From Faecalibacter sp. LW9 (GTDB lineage: Bacteria; Bacteroidota; Bacteroidia; Flavobacteriales; Weeksellaceae), in the NCBI RefSeq assembly GCF_034661295.1, contig NZ_CP141062.1, positions 620,001 to 684,000 on the forward strand: 64,000 nt of DNA, given 5' to 3'. Positions 48,583 to 56,757 of this stretch are shown here, one piece after another. The notes under the pieces were generated by a model, which worked only from the letters and a program-made list of their open reading frames with translations, had not been told where the DNA came from and did not search any database. Numbering within the stretch: position 1 is the first letter of the stretch; each line of letters begins with the position of its first letter. The translations under genes and the position numbers were made by a program.

Positions 48583-48601
48583 TTTATCAATAAAAAACAA
48601 A

Positions 48602-49459
48602 ATGAGTAAATTAAAAATTGCCATTCAGAAAAGCGGAAGATTAAGTGAAAAATCCCTAGAATTATTAAAAGATTGTGGGATTAAAATCTCTACGAGCAGC
48701 AGAAAATTAAGAACTGAATCATCCAACTTTCCTATCGAAGTTTTATTTTTACGCGATGACGATATTCCACAATATGTAGAACAAGGTGTGGCTGATATCG
48801 GAATTTTAGGAGAAAATGAAGTTTGGGAAAAAAATAAAGATATCAACATCGTTCGTCAATTAGGTTTTGCGGGATGTAAATTATGTTTAGCCATTCCAAA
48901 AGACGAAGTGTATACCGATTTATCATACTTCGAAAACAAAAAAATTGCGACTTCTTACCCTCGTATTTTAGGCAATTTCTTTCAAGAGAAAGGAATGAAT
49001 GTAAAGATTGAAGAAATTGGCGGAAGTGTAGAAATTGCTCCAAGTATTGGATTAGCCAACGCTATTTTCGATATTGTTTCTACAGGATCTACGTTATTAA
49101 CAAACGGTTTAAAACAAGTGGAAACGGTTGTAGAATCTCAAGCCGTTTTAATAGCCAACAAAAATTTAGATGCTAAAAAACAAGCAATCGTTGATCGATT
49201 AATTTTCAGAATCGAAGCAGTTAAGCAATCTTCAGAAAATAAATACATCTTATTAAACGCTCCTAACGACAAATTAGACGAAATTATCGCTTTATTACCA
49301 GGAATGAAATCGCCAACAGTTTTACCATTAGCTCAAAAGGGTTGGTCATCTATTCACACCGTAATTAAAGAAGATACCTTCTGGGACATTATCGAGCAAT
49401 TAAAAGCTTTCGGTGCCGAAGGAATTTTAGTATTAGAAATTGAGAAAATGATTTTATAG
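48602..49459 (+). CDS. hisG: ATP phosphoribosyltransferase (HisG, long form)
   Basis: First enzyme of histidine synthesis, joining ATP and PRPP. 285 aa, the long homohexameric form with a C-terminal ACT-like regulatory domain (residues ~210-285), hence likely feedback-inhibited by histidine. Seen: KIAIQKSGRLSEKSLELL, VADIGILGENEVWEK, and the PRPP-binding region around IFDIVSTGSTLLTNGLK (~155). First structural gene after the attenuator. Confidence 0.97.
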   Translation: MSKLKIAIQKSGRLSEKSLELLKDCGIKISTSSRKLRTESSNFPIEVLFLRDDDIPQYVEQGVADIGILGENEVWEKNKDINIVRQLGFAGCKLCLAIPKDEVYTDLSYFENKKIATSYPRILGNFFQEKGMNVKIEEIGGSVEIAPSIGLANAIFDIVSTGSTLLTNGLKQVETVVESQAVLIANKNLDAKKQAIVDRLIFRIEAVKQSSENKYILLNAPNDKLDEIIALLPGMKSPTVLPLAQKGWSSIHTVIKEDTFWDIIEQLKAFGAEGILVLEIEKMIL

Positions 49460-49577
49460 TGTTGATGTGCTTAAGTTGTTAAGTTCGTATGTAGCTATTT
49501 ATATAAAGAAAAAAATACTTACCATCCTTAAAGACTTATAAACTTAAACACTTTATAACATAAAAAACTTATAATAG
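49460..49577. repeat. His spacer palindrome 1 (hisG-hisD)
   Basis: 118-bp gap. Left side carries GTGCTTAAGTTGTTAAG; right side carries CTTATAAACTTAAACACTT, its degenerate reverse complement. First of a series of similar elements in this operon. Confidence 0.7.
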
Positions 49578-50861
49578 ATGCAAACCTATATAAACCCACA
49601 ACTTTCAGATTGGTCAGCTTTGACTTCTCGACCAACAAAAGAAGCACAAGATTTACAAAAAATCGTTTTAGATGTTTTTGGAAAAATTCAAACAGAAAAA
49701 GATCAAGCATTAATTGACTTTACAGAACAATTTGATAAAGTTCGATTAACTTCTTTAGAAGTTTCTATTGAAGAAATTGAAGAAGCAAAGGCTTTAATTT
49801 CTGAAGATTTAAAACAAGCGATTCAATTAGCCGCTTCTAACATCGAAAAATTTCACGCGGTACAACGTGAGGAAGTAAAAGTCATTGAAACAACAAAAGG
49901 TGTTAATTGTTGGAGAGAGTCTCGCGGAATCGAAAATGTTGGAATTTATATTCCAGGAGGAACAGCTCCTTTATTTTCAACAACTTTAATGTTAGGAATT
50001 CCTGCGAAATTGGCAGGTTGCCAAAACATTATTTTATGTACACCTCCAAATAAAGAAGGGAAAATTCACCCTGCCATTTTATATACAGCGAATTTAATTG
50101 GAATCGAAAAAATCTACAAAGTTGGAGGAATCCAAGCGATTGGCGCTTTAACTTTTGGAACAGAAACAATTCAGAAAGTAGATAAAATTTTCGGACCAGG
50201 AAATCAATATGTAACGGCTGCAAAACAAGTGGCTCAAAATTTTGGAGTAGCGATTGATATGCCTGCTGGTCCAAGTGAAGTTCTAGTGATTGCAGACGAA
50301 ACTTCGGTTCCAAAATATGTTGCTGCCGATTTATTATCACAAGCTGAACACGGAATCGATTCTCAGGTGATTTTATTAACGACGAACGAGCAAACATTAA
50401 ACGAAACAATTGAGGAAATCAATGCACAATTAGAAGTTTTACCTCGTGCAGCATTGGCGGCTAAAGCATTAGAAAATTCAAGAGGAATTGTTTTAAATTC
50501 TATAGCAGAATGTGTGGCTTTCTCGAATATCTATGCGCCGGAACACTTAATTTTCGCTTGCGAAACAGCTGAAGATTTTATTCCAAATATAGTCAACGCT
50601 GGTTCTGTTTTCTTAGGAAACTATTCGTGTGAATCAGCAGGAGATTACGCTTCTGGAACCAATCACACACTCCCAACAAATGGGTATGCGAAGAATTATT
50701 CGGGTGTTTCTTTAGACAGTTTCATCAAGAAAATTACATTCCAAAAATTATCCGCAGAAGGTATTCAAAATATCGGTCCTGCGATCGAATTTATGGCAGA
50801 AGCGGAAGAATTATTTGCGCACAAAAATGCAGTGACTTTACGACTACAAGACTTGAAATAA
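49578..50861 (+). CDS. hisD: Histidinol dehydrogenase
   Basis: Zinc enzyme oxidising L-histidinol to histidine in two NAD-dependent steps, 427 aa. Seen: GIENVGIYIPGGTAPLFSTT (residue ~113), KIFGPGNQYVTAAK (~197), MPAGPSEVLVIAD (~221), LLSQAEHGIDSQ zinc-ligand region (~252), PEHLIFACE and a second His region GTNHTLPTNGYA. Follows hisG after a palindromic spacer. Confidence 0.97.
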   Translation: MQTYINPQLSDWSALTSRPTKEAQDLQKIVLDVFGKIQTEKDQALIDFTEQFDKVRLTSLEVSIEEIEEAKALISEDLKQAIQLAASNIEKFHAVQREEVKVIETTKGVNCWRESRGIENVGIYIPGGTAPLFSTTLMLGIPAKLAGCQNIILCTPPNKEGKIHPAILYTANLIGIEKIYKVGGIQAIGALTFGTETIQKVDKIFGPGNQYVTAAKQVAQNFGVAIDMPAGPSEVLVIADETSVPKYVAADLLSQAEHGIDSQVILLTTNEQTLNETIEEINAQLEVLPRAALAAKALENSRGIVLNSIAECVAFSNIYAPEHLIFACETAEDFIPNIVNAGSVFLGNYSCESAGDYASGTNHTLPTNGYAKNYSGVSLDSFIKKITFQKLSAEGIQNIGPAIEFMAEAEELFAHKNAVTLRLQDLK

Positions 50862-50970
50862 GTTGGTAAGTGAATAAGTTATTAAGTGGTTAAGAATTCT
50901 GATTTAAATGACTTAAAAACATAATAACTGAAACACCTAACCACATAATCACTTAAAAACTGAAAATAAA
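50862..50970. repeat. His spacer palindrome 2 (hisD-hisC)
   Basis: 109-bp gap. Left words TTGGTAAGTGAATAAGTTAT and AAGTGGTTAAG; right words AAACACCTAACCACATAATC and ACTTAAAAAC. Purine/T-rich on the left and C/A-rich on the right, so the RNA folds back on itself. Confidence 0.7.
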
Positions 50971-52014
50971 ATGTTCAACATAAACAACATCATTCGTCCT
51001 AACGTAAAAGTAATGAAAGCGTATTCATCTGCTCGTGACGAATTTCAAGATATCAATGACGATTTCGTTTTCTTAGATGCGAACGAAAATCCGTTTAACA
51101 ATGGATTAAATCGTTATCCAGATCCTTTACAACGTAATGTAAAATCGATTTTAAGCGAGATTAAAAACTTTCCTGCCAATCAGATTGTTTTAGGAAATGG
51201 AAGTGACGAAGTTTTAGATTTAATCTTCCGCGCTTTTTGCGAACCAAATCAAGATAATGTAATCGCGATTTCCCCTTCTTACGGAATGTATGGTGTTTTG
51301 GCAAATTTAAATGCGGTTGAGTATCGTAAATCATTATTAAACGAATCAGATTTCCAACCAAATATCGAAGACATTTTTTCGAAAGTGGATGAAAACACGA
51401 AGATGATTTTCTTGTGTTCGCCTAACAATCCAACAGGAGAAATTATCAAAAGAGATTCTATTTTAGAAATTGTAAATCGTTTCAAAGGTTTAGTCATTAT
51501 CGATGAAGCCTATATTGATTTTGCAACTGAGCCATCTTGGATCGAAGAAATTAACAATTATCCCAATGTAATCGTTACCCAGACTTTATCTAAAGCTGTT
51601 GGTTTAGCCGGAATTCGTTTAGGAATTTTATATGCTTCTCAGGAAATTGTAGAGGTCTTAAATAAGATTAAGCCACCTTATAATATCAATCAATTAACGC
51701 AATTAAAAGCGATTGAAATTTTAAGCGATTACAATAAAGTGGTAGCTGCAACAAACACTATTATCCAACAAAAAGAAGTGTTAGAAAATGCCTTAACTGA
51801 AATTTCTTTTGTAGAGAAAATCTATCCAAGTGATGCGAACTTTATTTTAATTAAAGTGGATAATGCAAACGAGCGTTACGACCAATTAGTTGAAAAAGGA
51901 ATCGTCATTCGTAACCGTAACAATGATGATTTATGCAAGAACTGTCTGAGAATTACTGTTGGAACGGAAGAAGAGAATGTGAAGTTGATCAATGTGCTTA
52001 AGGGGTTAAGTTAG
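50971..52014 (+). CDS. hisC: Histidinol-phosphate aminotransferase
   Basis: PLP enzyme converting imidazole-acetol phosphate to histidinol phosphate. 347 aa, fold type I. Seen: FLDANENPFNNGLNRYPDP (residue ~33), LGNGSDEVLDLIFRAF, CSPNNPTGEI (~150), VIIDEAYIDF and the PLP-lysine region TLSKAVGLAGIRLG (~206). Its last codons and TAG stop are part of the palindromic repeat that begins the next spacer. Confidence 0.97.
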   Translation: MFNINNIIRPNVKVMKAYSSARDEFQDINDDFVFLDANENPFNNGLNRYPDPLQRNVKSILSEIKNFPANQIVLGNGSDEVLDLIFRAFCEPNQDNVIAISPSYGMYGVLANLNAVEYRKSLLNESDFQPNIEDIFSKVDENTKMIFLCSPNNPTGEIIKRDSILEIVNRFKGLVIIDEAYIDFATEPSWIEEINNYPNVIVTQTLSKAVGLAGIRLGILYASQEIVEVLNKIKPPYNINQLTQLKAIEILSDYNKVVAATNTIIQQKEVLENALTEISFVEKIYPSDANFILIKVDNANERYDQLVEKGIVIRNRNNDDLCKNCLRITVGTEEENVKLINVLKGLS

Positions 52015-52181
52015 TAAATGATGAAGTGTTTATGTGGTTAAGTTTACAAGTGATTATGTATTTATTATTTTACTTTATTAGATTTTCCAACATACAAACT
52101 GAACAACCTACTAACTTAAAAACTTACCAACATAAAAACATTTTTCATAACTTAATATACTAACCTTTAAACCAAATTATT
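52006..52181. repeat. His spacer palindrome 3 (hisC-S23 gene)
   Basis: The longest spacer. Perfect 11-bp inverted repeat TTAAGTTAGTA (52006-52016, spanning the hisC stop) and TACTAACTTAA (52109-52119), extended by imperfect pairing of AAGTGTTTATGTGG with CCAACATACAAACT. Further words (CATAAAAAC, ACTTAATATAC) follow up to the S23 start. Confidence 0.75.
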
Positions 52182-52538
52182 ATGGGCCTATTTTATGATT
52201 TAAATTTATGGAAAGAAGCGCATCAACTTGTTTTGGAAGTGTACAAAACAGTAGATAAATTTCCTAAATCAGAAATATTTGCATTATCAAGTCAAATGAA
52301 ACGATGTGCAATTTCTGTTCCTGCCAACATAGTTGAGGGATATAAAAAACAAACGAAAGCTCATCAAATCCATTTCTATAACATTTCGGATACATCTTTA
52401 GAAGAGCTAAAGTATTACTTTCTACTTTCTAGAGATTTGAATTATATAACAGAAGAAGAATACAAAATATTGATTAGTAAAAGTGAGGAAGTCGGAAGAA
52501 TGATTGCCGGTTTTATAAAACATATTGGTGCGAAATAA
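52182..52538 (+). CDS. Four helix bundle protein (S23/IVP family)
   Basis: 118-aa all-helical protein of the family first found in 23S rRNA intervening sequences and related to the Avd accessory protein of diversity-generating retroelements. Seen family motifs: LWKEAHQLVLEVYKTVDKFP (residue ~9), LSSQMKRCAISVPANIVEGY (~36) and the C-terminal helix with GRMIAGFIKHI. Cellular role unknown. It interrupts the his operon between hisC and hisB and is flanked by the TTAAGT-type repeats; no reverse transcriptase is nearby. Confidence 0.9.
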   Translation: MGLFYDLNLWKEAHQLVLEVYKTVDKFPKSEIFALSSQMKRCAISVPANIVEGYKKQTKAHQIHFYNISDTSLEELKYYFLLSRDLNYITEEEYKILISKSEEVGRMIAGFIKHIGAK

Positions 52539-52579
52539 CTTAAAAACTTCATCACCTAATCACTTACAAACATAAAAAA
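52539..52579. repeat. His spacer 4, right-arm words only (S23-hisB)
   Basis: 41-bp gap made almost entirely of right-arm words: CTTAAAAACTTCATCACC, TAATCACTTACAAACAT. It has no left arm of its own, so the S23 gene lies inside a repeat context rather than behind a complete palindrome. Confidence 0.65.
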
Positions 52580-53713
52580 ATGAAAAAAGTGTTATTCATA
52601 GACCGCGACGGAACCCTAATTCTAGAACCTGAAGACTACCAAGTAGACAGCTTTTCTAAATTAGAATTCTATCCAGAAGCATTTACTTATTTAGGTAAAA
52701 TTGCAAAAGAATTGGATTACGAATTAGCAATGGTAACCAACCAAGATGGTTTAGGAACACCGGCTAATCCAGAAGAATTATTCTGGCCGATTCAAAATTT
52801 CGTGGTAAAAGCATTCGAGAATGAAGGGGTAAAATTTGAAGATATCTACATCGATAAAACATTTGCTCACGAAAATGCACCAACTCGTAAACCGGGAACC
52901 GCTTTATTGACTAAATACATCAATAATCCGGAATACGATTTAGTCAATTCTTTTGTGATTGGTGATCGTATAACCGATGTGAAATTAGCACAGAATTTAG
53001 GGGCAAAAGGAATTTTTATTGCGAATGATGAAGCTTTAGGAGCAGACGAAATCAAAGACAACGAAGGATTAAATGATGCAATTGCATTAAAAACAATATC
53101 GTGGAAAGAGATTTACGAGTTCTTAAAATTACAAAATCGTACGGCTTCAATTGTTCGTAACACGAATGAAACGAAGATTAAAATCGATTTAAATTTAGAT
53201 GGAACAGGAAAATCAGATATTTCAACTGGTTTACATTTTTTCGATCATATGTTAGATCAAATTGCGCGTCACGGGCAAATGGATTTAGTGATTAAAGTGG
53301 ATGGAGATTTAGAAGTTGACGAACACCACACGATTGAAGATACAGCCATTGCTTTAGGTGAAGTTTTTGCTCAAGCTTTAGGAAATAAATTAGGAATCGA
53401 ACGTTACGGTTTCACGTTACCGATGGACGATTGTCTAGCACAAGCAGCAATTGATTTTGGTGGAAGAAACTGGTTAGTTTGGGAAGCAGATTTTAAACGT
53501 GAAATGATTGGTCAAATGCCAACAGAAATGTTCTATCACTTCTTTAAATCATTTACAGACGGAGCAAAAGCGAACTTAAACATCAAAGCGGAAGGGACAA
53601 ACGAACACCACAAAATCGAAGCAATTTTTAAAGCGTTTGCGAAAGCGATTAAAGTTGCGGTAAAACGCGATCCGGAAAAAATGATTTTACCATCGACGAA
53701 AGGAATGCTGTAA
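52580..53713 (+). CDS. hisB: Bifunctional histidinol-phosphatase/imidazoleglycerol-phosphate dehydratase
   Basis: 377 aa covering two steps. N-terminal HAD phosphatase (residues 1-~165): [10 protein letters not shown] nucleophile motif, VTNQDG and [20 protein letters not shown]-terminal dehydratase (~185-377): [20 protein letters not shown], the metal-binding [15 protein letters not shown], and the second His motif [20 protein letters not shown]. The fused form is typical of enterobacteria and Bacteroidota. Confidence 0.97.
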   Translation: MKKVLFIDRDGTLILEPEDYQVDSFSKLEFYPEAFTYLGKIAKELDYELAMVTNQDGLGTPANPEELFWPIQNFVVKAFENEGVKFEDIYIDKTFAHENAPTRKPGTALLTKYINNPEYDLVNSFVIGDRITDVKLAQNLGAKGIFIANDEALGADEIKDNEGLNDAIALKTISWKEIYEFLKLQNRTASIVRNTNETKIKIDLNLDGTGKSDISTGLHFFDHMLDQIARHGQMDLVIKVDGDLEVDEHHTIEDTAIALGEVFAQALGNKLGIERYGFTLPMDDCLAQAAIDFGGRNWLVWEADFKREMIGQMPTEMFYHFFKSFTDGAKANLNIKAEGTNEHHKIEAIFKAFAKAIKVAVKRDPEKMILPSTKGML

Positions 53714-53808
53714 TAGTTTTTAAGTTGTAAAGTGCTTAAGTTTTTATGTTAAATAGTAATGAAGAACTTAAACACATAACAACTGTACAACTTAACCACT
53801 CAAATAAT
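53714..53808. repeat. His spacer palindrome 5 (hisB-hisH)
   Basis: 95-bp imperfect palindrome: left words TTTTTAAGTTGTAAAGTGC and TTAAGTTTTTATGTT; right words AACTTAAACACATAACAACT and ACAACTTAACCACT. It creates a spurious ATG extension of the hisH frame. Confidence 0.75.
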
Positions 53809-54387
53809 ATGATAGCAATAGTAAAATATAACGCAGGAAATGTAAAATCGGTTTACAATGCGGTAACTCGTTTGGGTTACGAAGCGGTAATTACAGACGG
53901 TTTTGAAACCTTGAAAAATGCGGATAAAGTGATTTTTCCTGGTGTGGGAGAAGCGAGTTCTGCAATGACTTATTTAAAAGAAAAAGGATTAGATGAAGTC
54001 ATTAAAAACTTAAAACAACCCACTTTAGGAATTTGTTTAGGTCAGCAATTGATGTGTGCTTATTCGGAAGAAGGAAACACGGATTGTTTAGGAATCTTCC
54101 CTATTCAAGTGAAATTATTTTCATCAACGGAAATCGTTCCCCATATGGGATGGAATACCATTTACGATTTAAAAACATCTTTATATAACGGAATCGAAGA
54201 AAACTCGGACATTTATTATGTACACAGTTTTTATTGCGAACTTTCAGAATATACCATTGCGAAAACCAACTATATTTTAGAATATTCCGCTTCTTTAAAT
54301 AAAGATAATTTTTACGCGACTCAATTTCACCCAGAGAAATCAGCTGGAATTGGGGAAGAAATATTGAAGAACTTTCTGTCTTTATAG
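53809..54387 (+). CDS. hisH: Imidazole glycerol phosphate synthase subunit HisH
   Basis: Glutaminase subunit feeding ammonia to HisF, 192 aa. Seen: MIAIVKYNAGNVKSVYNA at the N-terminus, nucleophile Cys in LGICLGQQLM (residue ~82), VPHMGWN, VHSFYCE and the catalytic His-Glu in TQFHPEKSAG near the end. The ATG at 53809 is used; the 21-codon upstream extension is spacer repeat sequence. Confidence 0.96.
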   Translation: MIAIVKYNAGNVKSVYNAVTRLGYEAVITDGFETLKNADKVIFPGVGEASSAMTYLKEKGLDEVIKNLKQPTLGICLGQQLMCAYSEEGNTDCLGIFPIQVKLFSSTEIVPHMGWNTIYDLKTSLYNGIEENSDIYYVHSFYCELSEYTIAKTNYILEYSASLNKDNFYATQFHPEKSAGIGEEILKNFLSL

Positions 54388-54515
54388 ATGGTAAGTTATT
54401 AAGTGATAAGGTTATTAAGTTGTAAGGTTTTTTTTGTCCAAAAATTAATCCCTATTAACTTAAAAACGTAAACACATAAAAACATAAAAAACTTTAACAC
54501 TGAAAAAATAAAGAA
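54388..54515. repeat. His spacer palindrome 6 (hisH-hisA)
   Basis: 128-bp gap. Left words GTAAGTTATTAAGTG and GTTATTAAGTTGTAAGG; right words TATTAACTTAAAAACG and AAACACATAAAAACAT. Same arrangement as the other spacers. Confidence 0.72.
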
Positions 54516-55232
54516 ATGAGAATCATCCCAGCTATAGATATTATCGACGGAAAATGCGTTCGTTTATCACAAGGCGATTACGATACAAAAAAAATATACA
54601 ACGAGAATCCATTAGAAGTTGCAAAAGAATTCGAAGATTACGGAATCGAATATTTACACTTAGTGGATTTAGATGGTGCGAAATCAAAGCAAATTGTCAA
54701 TTATAAAACGTTAGAATTAATTGCTTCAAAAACCAATTTAAAAGTTGATTTTGGTGGAGGAATTAAAGCAGATGATGATATTCGAATTGCTTTTGAATGT
54801 GGTGCGAATCAAATTACAGGTGGAAGTATTGCTGTTCAAAATCCGACGTTATTTCAGGAATGGATTGCGCAATACGGAAGCGAAAAAATTATTTTAGGAG
54901 CTGATGCCAAAGATCGTAAAATTGCAACACACGGTTGGTTAGCAACTTCTGAATTAGATGTTATTGATTTTATCCAAGAATACAAAGCTAAAGGAATTGA
55001 TTATGTAATTTGTACAGACATTGCTAAAGATGGAATGTTACAAGGAACATCAAACGAATTGTATGCAGAGATTTTAGCAGCTGCAGATGTAAAATTAATT
55101 GCTTCTGGAGGTGTTTCTTCGATCGACGATTTAATCAAAGTTAAAGAATTAGGTTGTGAAGGAGCGATTTTAGGAAAAGCGATTTATGAAGGACGAATTC
55201 AGTTGAAGGATTTAGTACAGTTTATCGATTAA
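54516..55232 (+). CDS. hisA: ProFAR isomerase (HisA)
   Basis: 1-(5-phosphoribosyl)-5-[(5-phosphoribosylamino)methylideneamino]imidazole-4-carboxamide isomerase, 238 aa TIM barrel. Seen: [20 protein letters not shown] with the catalytic Asp, [27 protein letters not shown] phosphate loop, and C-terminal [18 protein letters not shown] with [11 protein letters not shown]. Precedes hisF in normal order. Confidence 0.97.
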   Translation: MRIIPAIDIIDGKCVRLSQGDYDTKKIYNENPLEVAKEFEDYGIEYLHLVDLDGAKSKQIVNYKTLELIASKTNLKVDFGGGIKADDDIRIAFECGANQITGGSIAVQNPTLFQEWIAQYGSEKIILGADAKDRKIATHGWLATSELDVIDFIQEYKAKGIDYVICTDIAKDGMLQGTSNELYAEILAAADVKLIASGGVSSIDDLIKVKELGCEGAILGKAIYEGRIQLKDLVQFID

Positions 55233-55369
55233 TAAGTGGTTAAGTTTTTCAGTTGGTAAGTGGTTAAGTTCTATATTAGATTGTGAATAGTTTTAAGATT
55301 AAGAAAAGCAACGTCAACACATAAAAACTTACTCACTTAATAACTTAAACACATAAAAACTTTAATAAC
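55233..55369. repeat. His spacer palindrome 7 (hisA-hisF)
   Basis: 137-bp gap. Left: AAGTGGTTAAGTTTTTCAGT and GGTAAGTGGTTAAGTT; right: AACACATAAAAACTTACTC and TAACTTAAACACATAAAAAC, its degenerate reverse complement. The right arm runs up to the hisF GTG start. Confidence 0.75.
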
Positions 55370-56122
55370 GTGTTAAAAAAAAGAATCATCCCCTGTCTCG
55401 ACATCAAAGATGGAAGAACAGTAAAAGGAGTTAATTTTGTTGGATTACGCGATGCCGGAGATCCAGTAGAATTGGCCAAGAAATATGTAGAAGAAGGCGC
55501 TGACGAATTGGTGTTTTTGGATATTACAGCGACAATTGAAAAACGTAAAACTTTAGCTGAAATGGTTGAAAAAATTGCGGCAGCGATTAATATTCCATTT
55601 ACAGTGGGAGGCGGAATCAATTCAGTAGAAGATGCTTCGGTTGTAATCCAAGCAGGTGCAGATAAAGTTTCAGTAAATTCTTCTGCGGTAAAAAATCCTC
55701 AACTGGTAGCTGATTTAGCCGCTCGTTTTGGTTCGCAATGTGTCGTTGTTGCAGTAGATACTCGCGACGTCAACGGAACGCAAAGAGTGTTTGTCAGTGG
55801 TGGAAAAATTGAAACCGAATGGAAAACGTTAGATTGGATAAAGAAAGTGGAAGAATTAGGAGCTGGTGAAATTCTATTAACCTCAATGGATGGAGATGGA
55901 ACAAAAGCTGGTTTCAAAATTGATATTACAAAAGCGGTTGCAGATGCAGTAAATCTTCCGGTAATTGCTTCTGGTGGAGCAGGAAAAATGGAACACTTTA
56001 CTGAAGTTTTTACCGAAACAAAAGCAAGTGGAGGGTTAGCGGCAAGTATTTTTCACTTTGGTGAAATTCCGATTCCGACGCTTAAAAATTATTTAAAAAA
56101 ACAAAACATTCCGATACGATGA
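55370..56122 (+). CDS. hisF: Imidazole glycerol phosphate synthase subunit HisF
   Basis: Cyclase subunit joining PRFAR with HisH-derived ammonia to give IGP and AICAR, 250 aa. GTG start. Seen: [19 protein letters not shown] with catalytic Asp, [39 protein letters not shown] with the second catalytic Asp, and [12 protein letters not shown]. Overlaps hisIE by 4 bases (ATGA), the only his junction without a palindromic spacer. Confidence 0.97.
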   Translation: MLKKRIIPCLDIKDGRTVKGVNFVGLRDAGDPVELAKKYVEEGADELVFLDITATIEKRKTLAEMVEKIAAAINIPFTVGGGINSVEDASVVIQAGADKVSVNSSAVKNPQLVADLAARFGSQCVVVAVDTRDVNGTQRVFVSGGKIETEWKTLDWIKKVEELGAGEILLTSMDGDGTKAGFKIDITKAVADAVNLPVIASGGAGKMEHFTEVFTETKASGGLAASIFHFGEIPIPTLKNYLKKQNIPIR

Positions 56123-56725
56123 AAATCGATTTCACAAAAAGTAACGACGGATTAGTTCCTGTTGTTATTCAAAATTACCTTAACAATCAAGTGTTGATGT
56201 TAGGGTATATGAACGAAGAAGCACTTGCTAAAACAGAAGAATTAGGAAAAGTAACTTTCTATTCGCGTTCAAAAAATAGATTATGGACCAAAGGGGAAGA
56301 ATCAGGAAACTTTTTAGAAGTAAAATCCATCGCGATTGATTGCGATAACGATACGATTTTGATCAAAGCAAAGCCTTTTGGACCAACGTGTCATACAGGT
56401 TCTACAACTTGTTTTCAAGAAGTATCAAATTGTGGATTTGTTTATGAATTAGAACAAACGATTAATGATCGAATCGACTTAGCAGAAGATAAAGATTCAT
56501 ACACGTATAAGTTATACAATAAAGGAATCAACAAAGTGGCGCAAAAAGTCGGTGAAGAAGCAGTTGAAGTTGTCATCGAAGCCAAAGATAACAACGACGA
56601 TTTATTCTTAGGTGAGGTATTTGATGTATCACTATTTGATTTTGCTGAAAGCAAAAGGATTTAAATTAGAAGACGTAGAAAACGTTTTAAAATCAAGAGA
56701 AAACGGTCCAAGAAGACCGGAATAA
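56119..56725 (+). CDS. hisI: Bifunctional phosphoribosyl-AMP cyclohydrolase/-ATP pyrophosphatase, frameshifted near 3' end
   Basis: HisI domain (residues ~1-105) has [20 protein letters not shown] and the metal motif [20 protein letters not shown]; HisE begins [20 protein letters not shown]. At 56616-56620 the frame breaks: codons expected to read [13 protein letters not shown] lack five bases (GCTGA between GTA and TTTGATG). The original frame stops at 56664 after a wrong tail; restoring five bases gives [20 protein letters not shown] and a normal stop at 56725. HisE is probably non-functional if the indel is real. Last gene of the operon. Confidence 0.92.
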
Positions 56726-56757
56726 AAAAATCTCATCCAAAAAGATGAGATTTTTTT
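56724..56757. terminator. Bidirectional rho-independent terminator after the his operon
   Basis: Stem AATCTCATC/GATGAGATT with loop CAAAAA and A/T runs on both sides. It serves hisIE and the convergent DUF2490 gene. Confidence 0.93.

Noticed and set aside
52182-52538. Diversity-generating retroelement signalled by the Avd-like S23 protein
   Set aside because: No reverse transcriptase, template repeat or variable repeat is present in the window; homology to Avd alone is not enough.
53746-53808. Longer HisH starting 21 codons upstream
   Set aside because: The extension is made of spacer repeat words and has no similarity to HisH; the conserved start MIAIVKYNAGN is at 53809.
49460-55369. His spacers as a CRISPR array or tandem satellite
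   Set aside because: Units are not identical, not regularly spaced and are separated by whole genes; arms are inverted rather than direct repeats.
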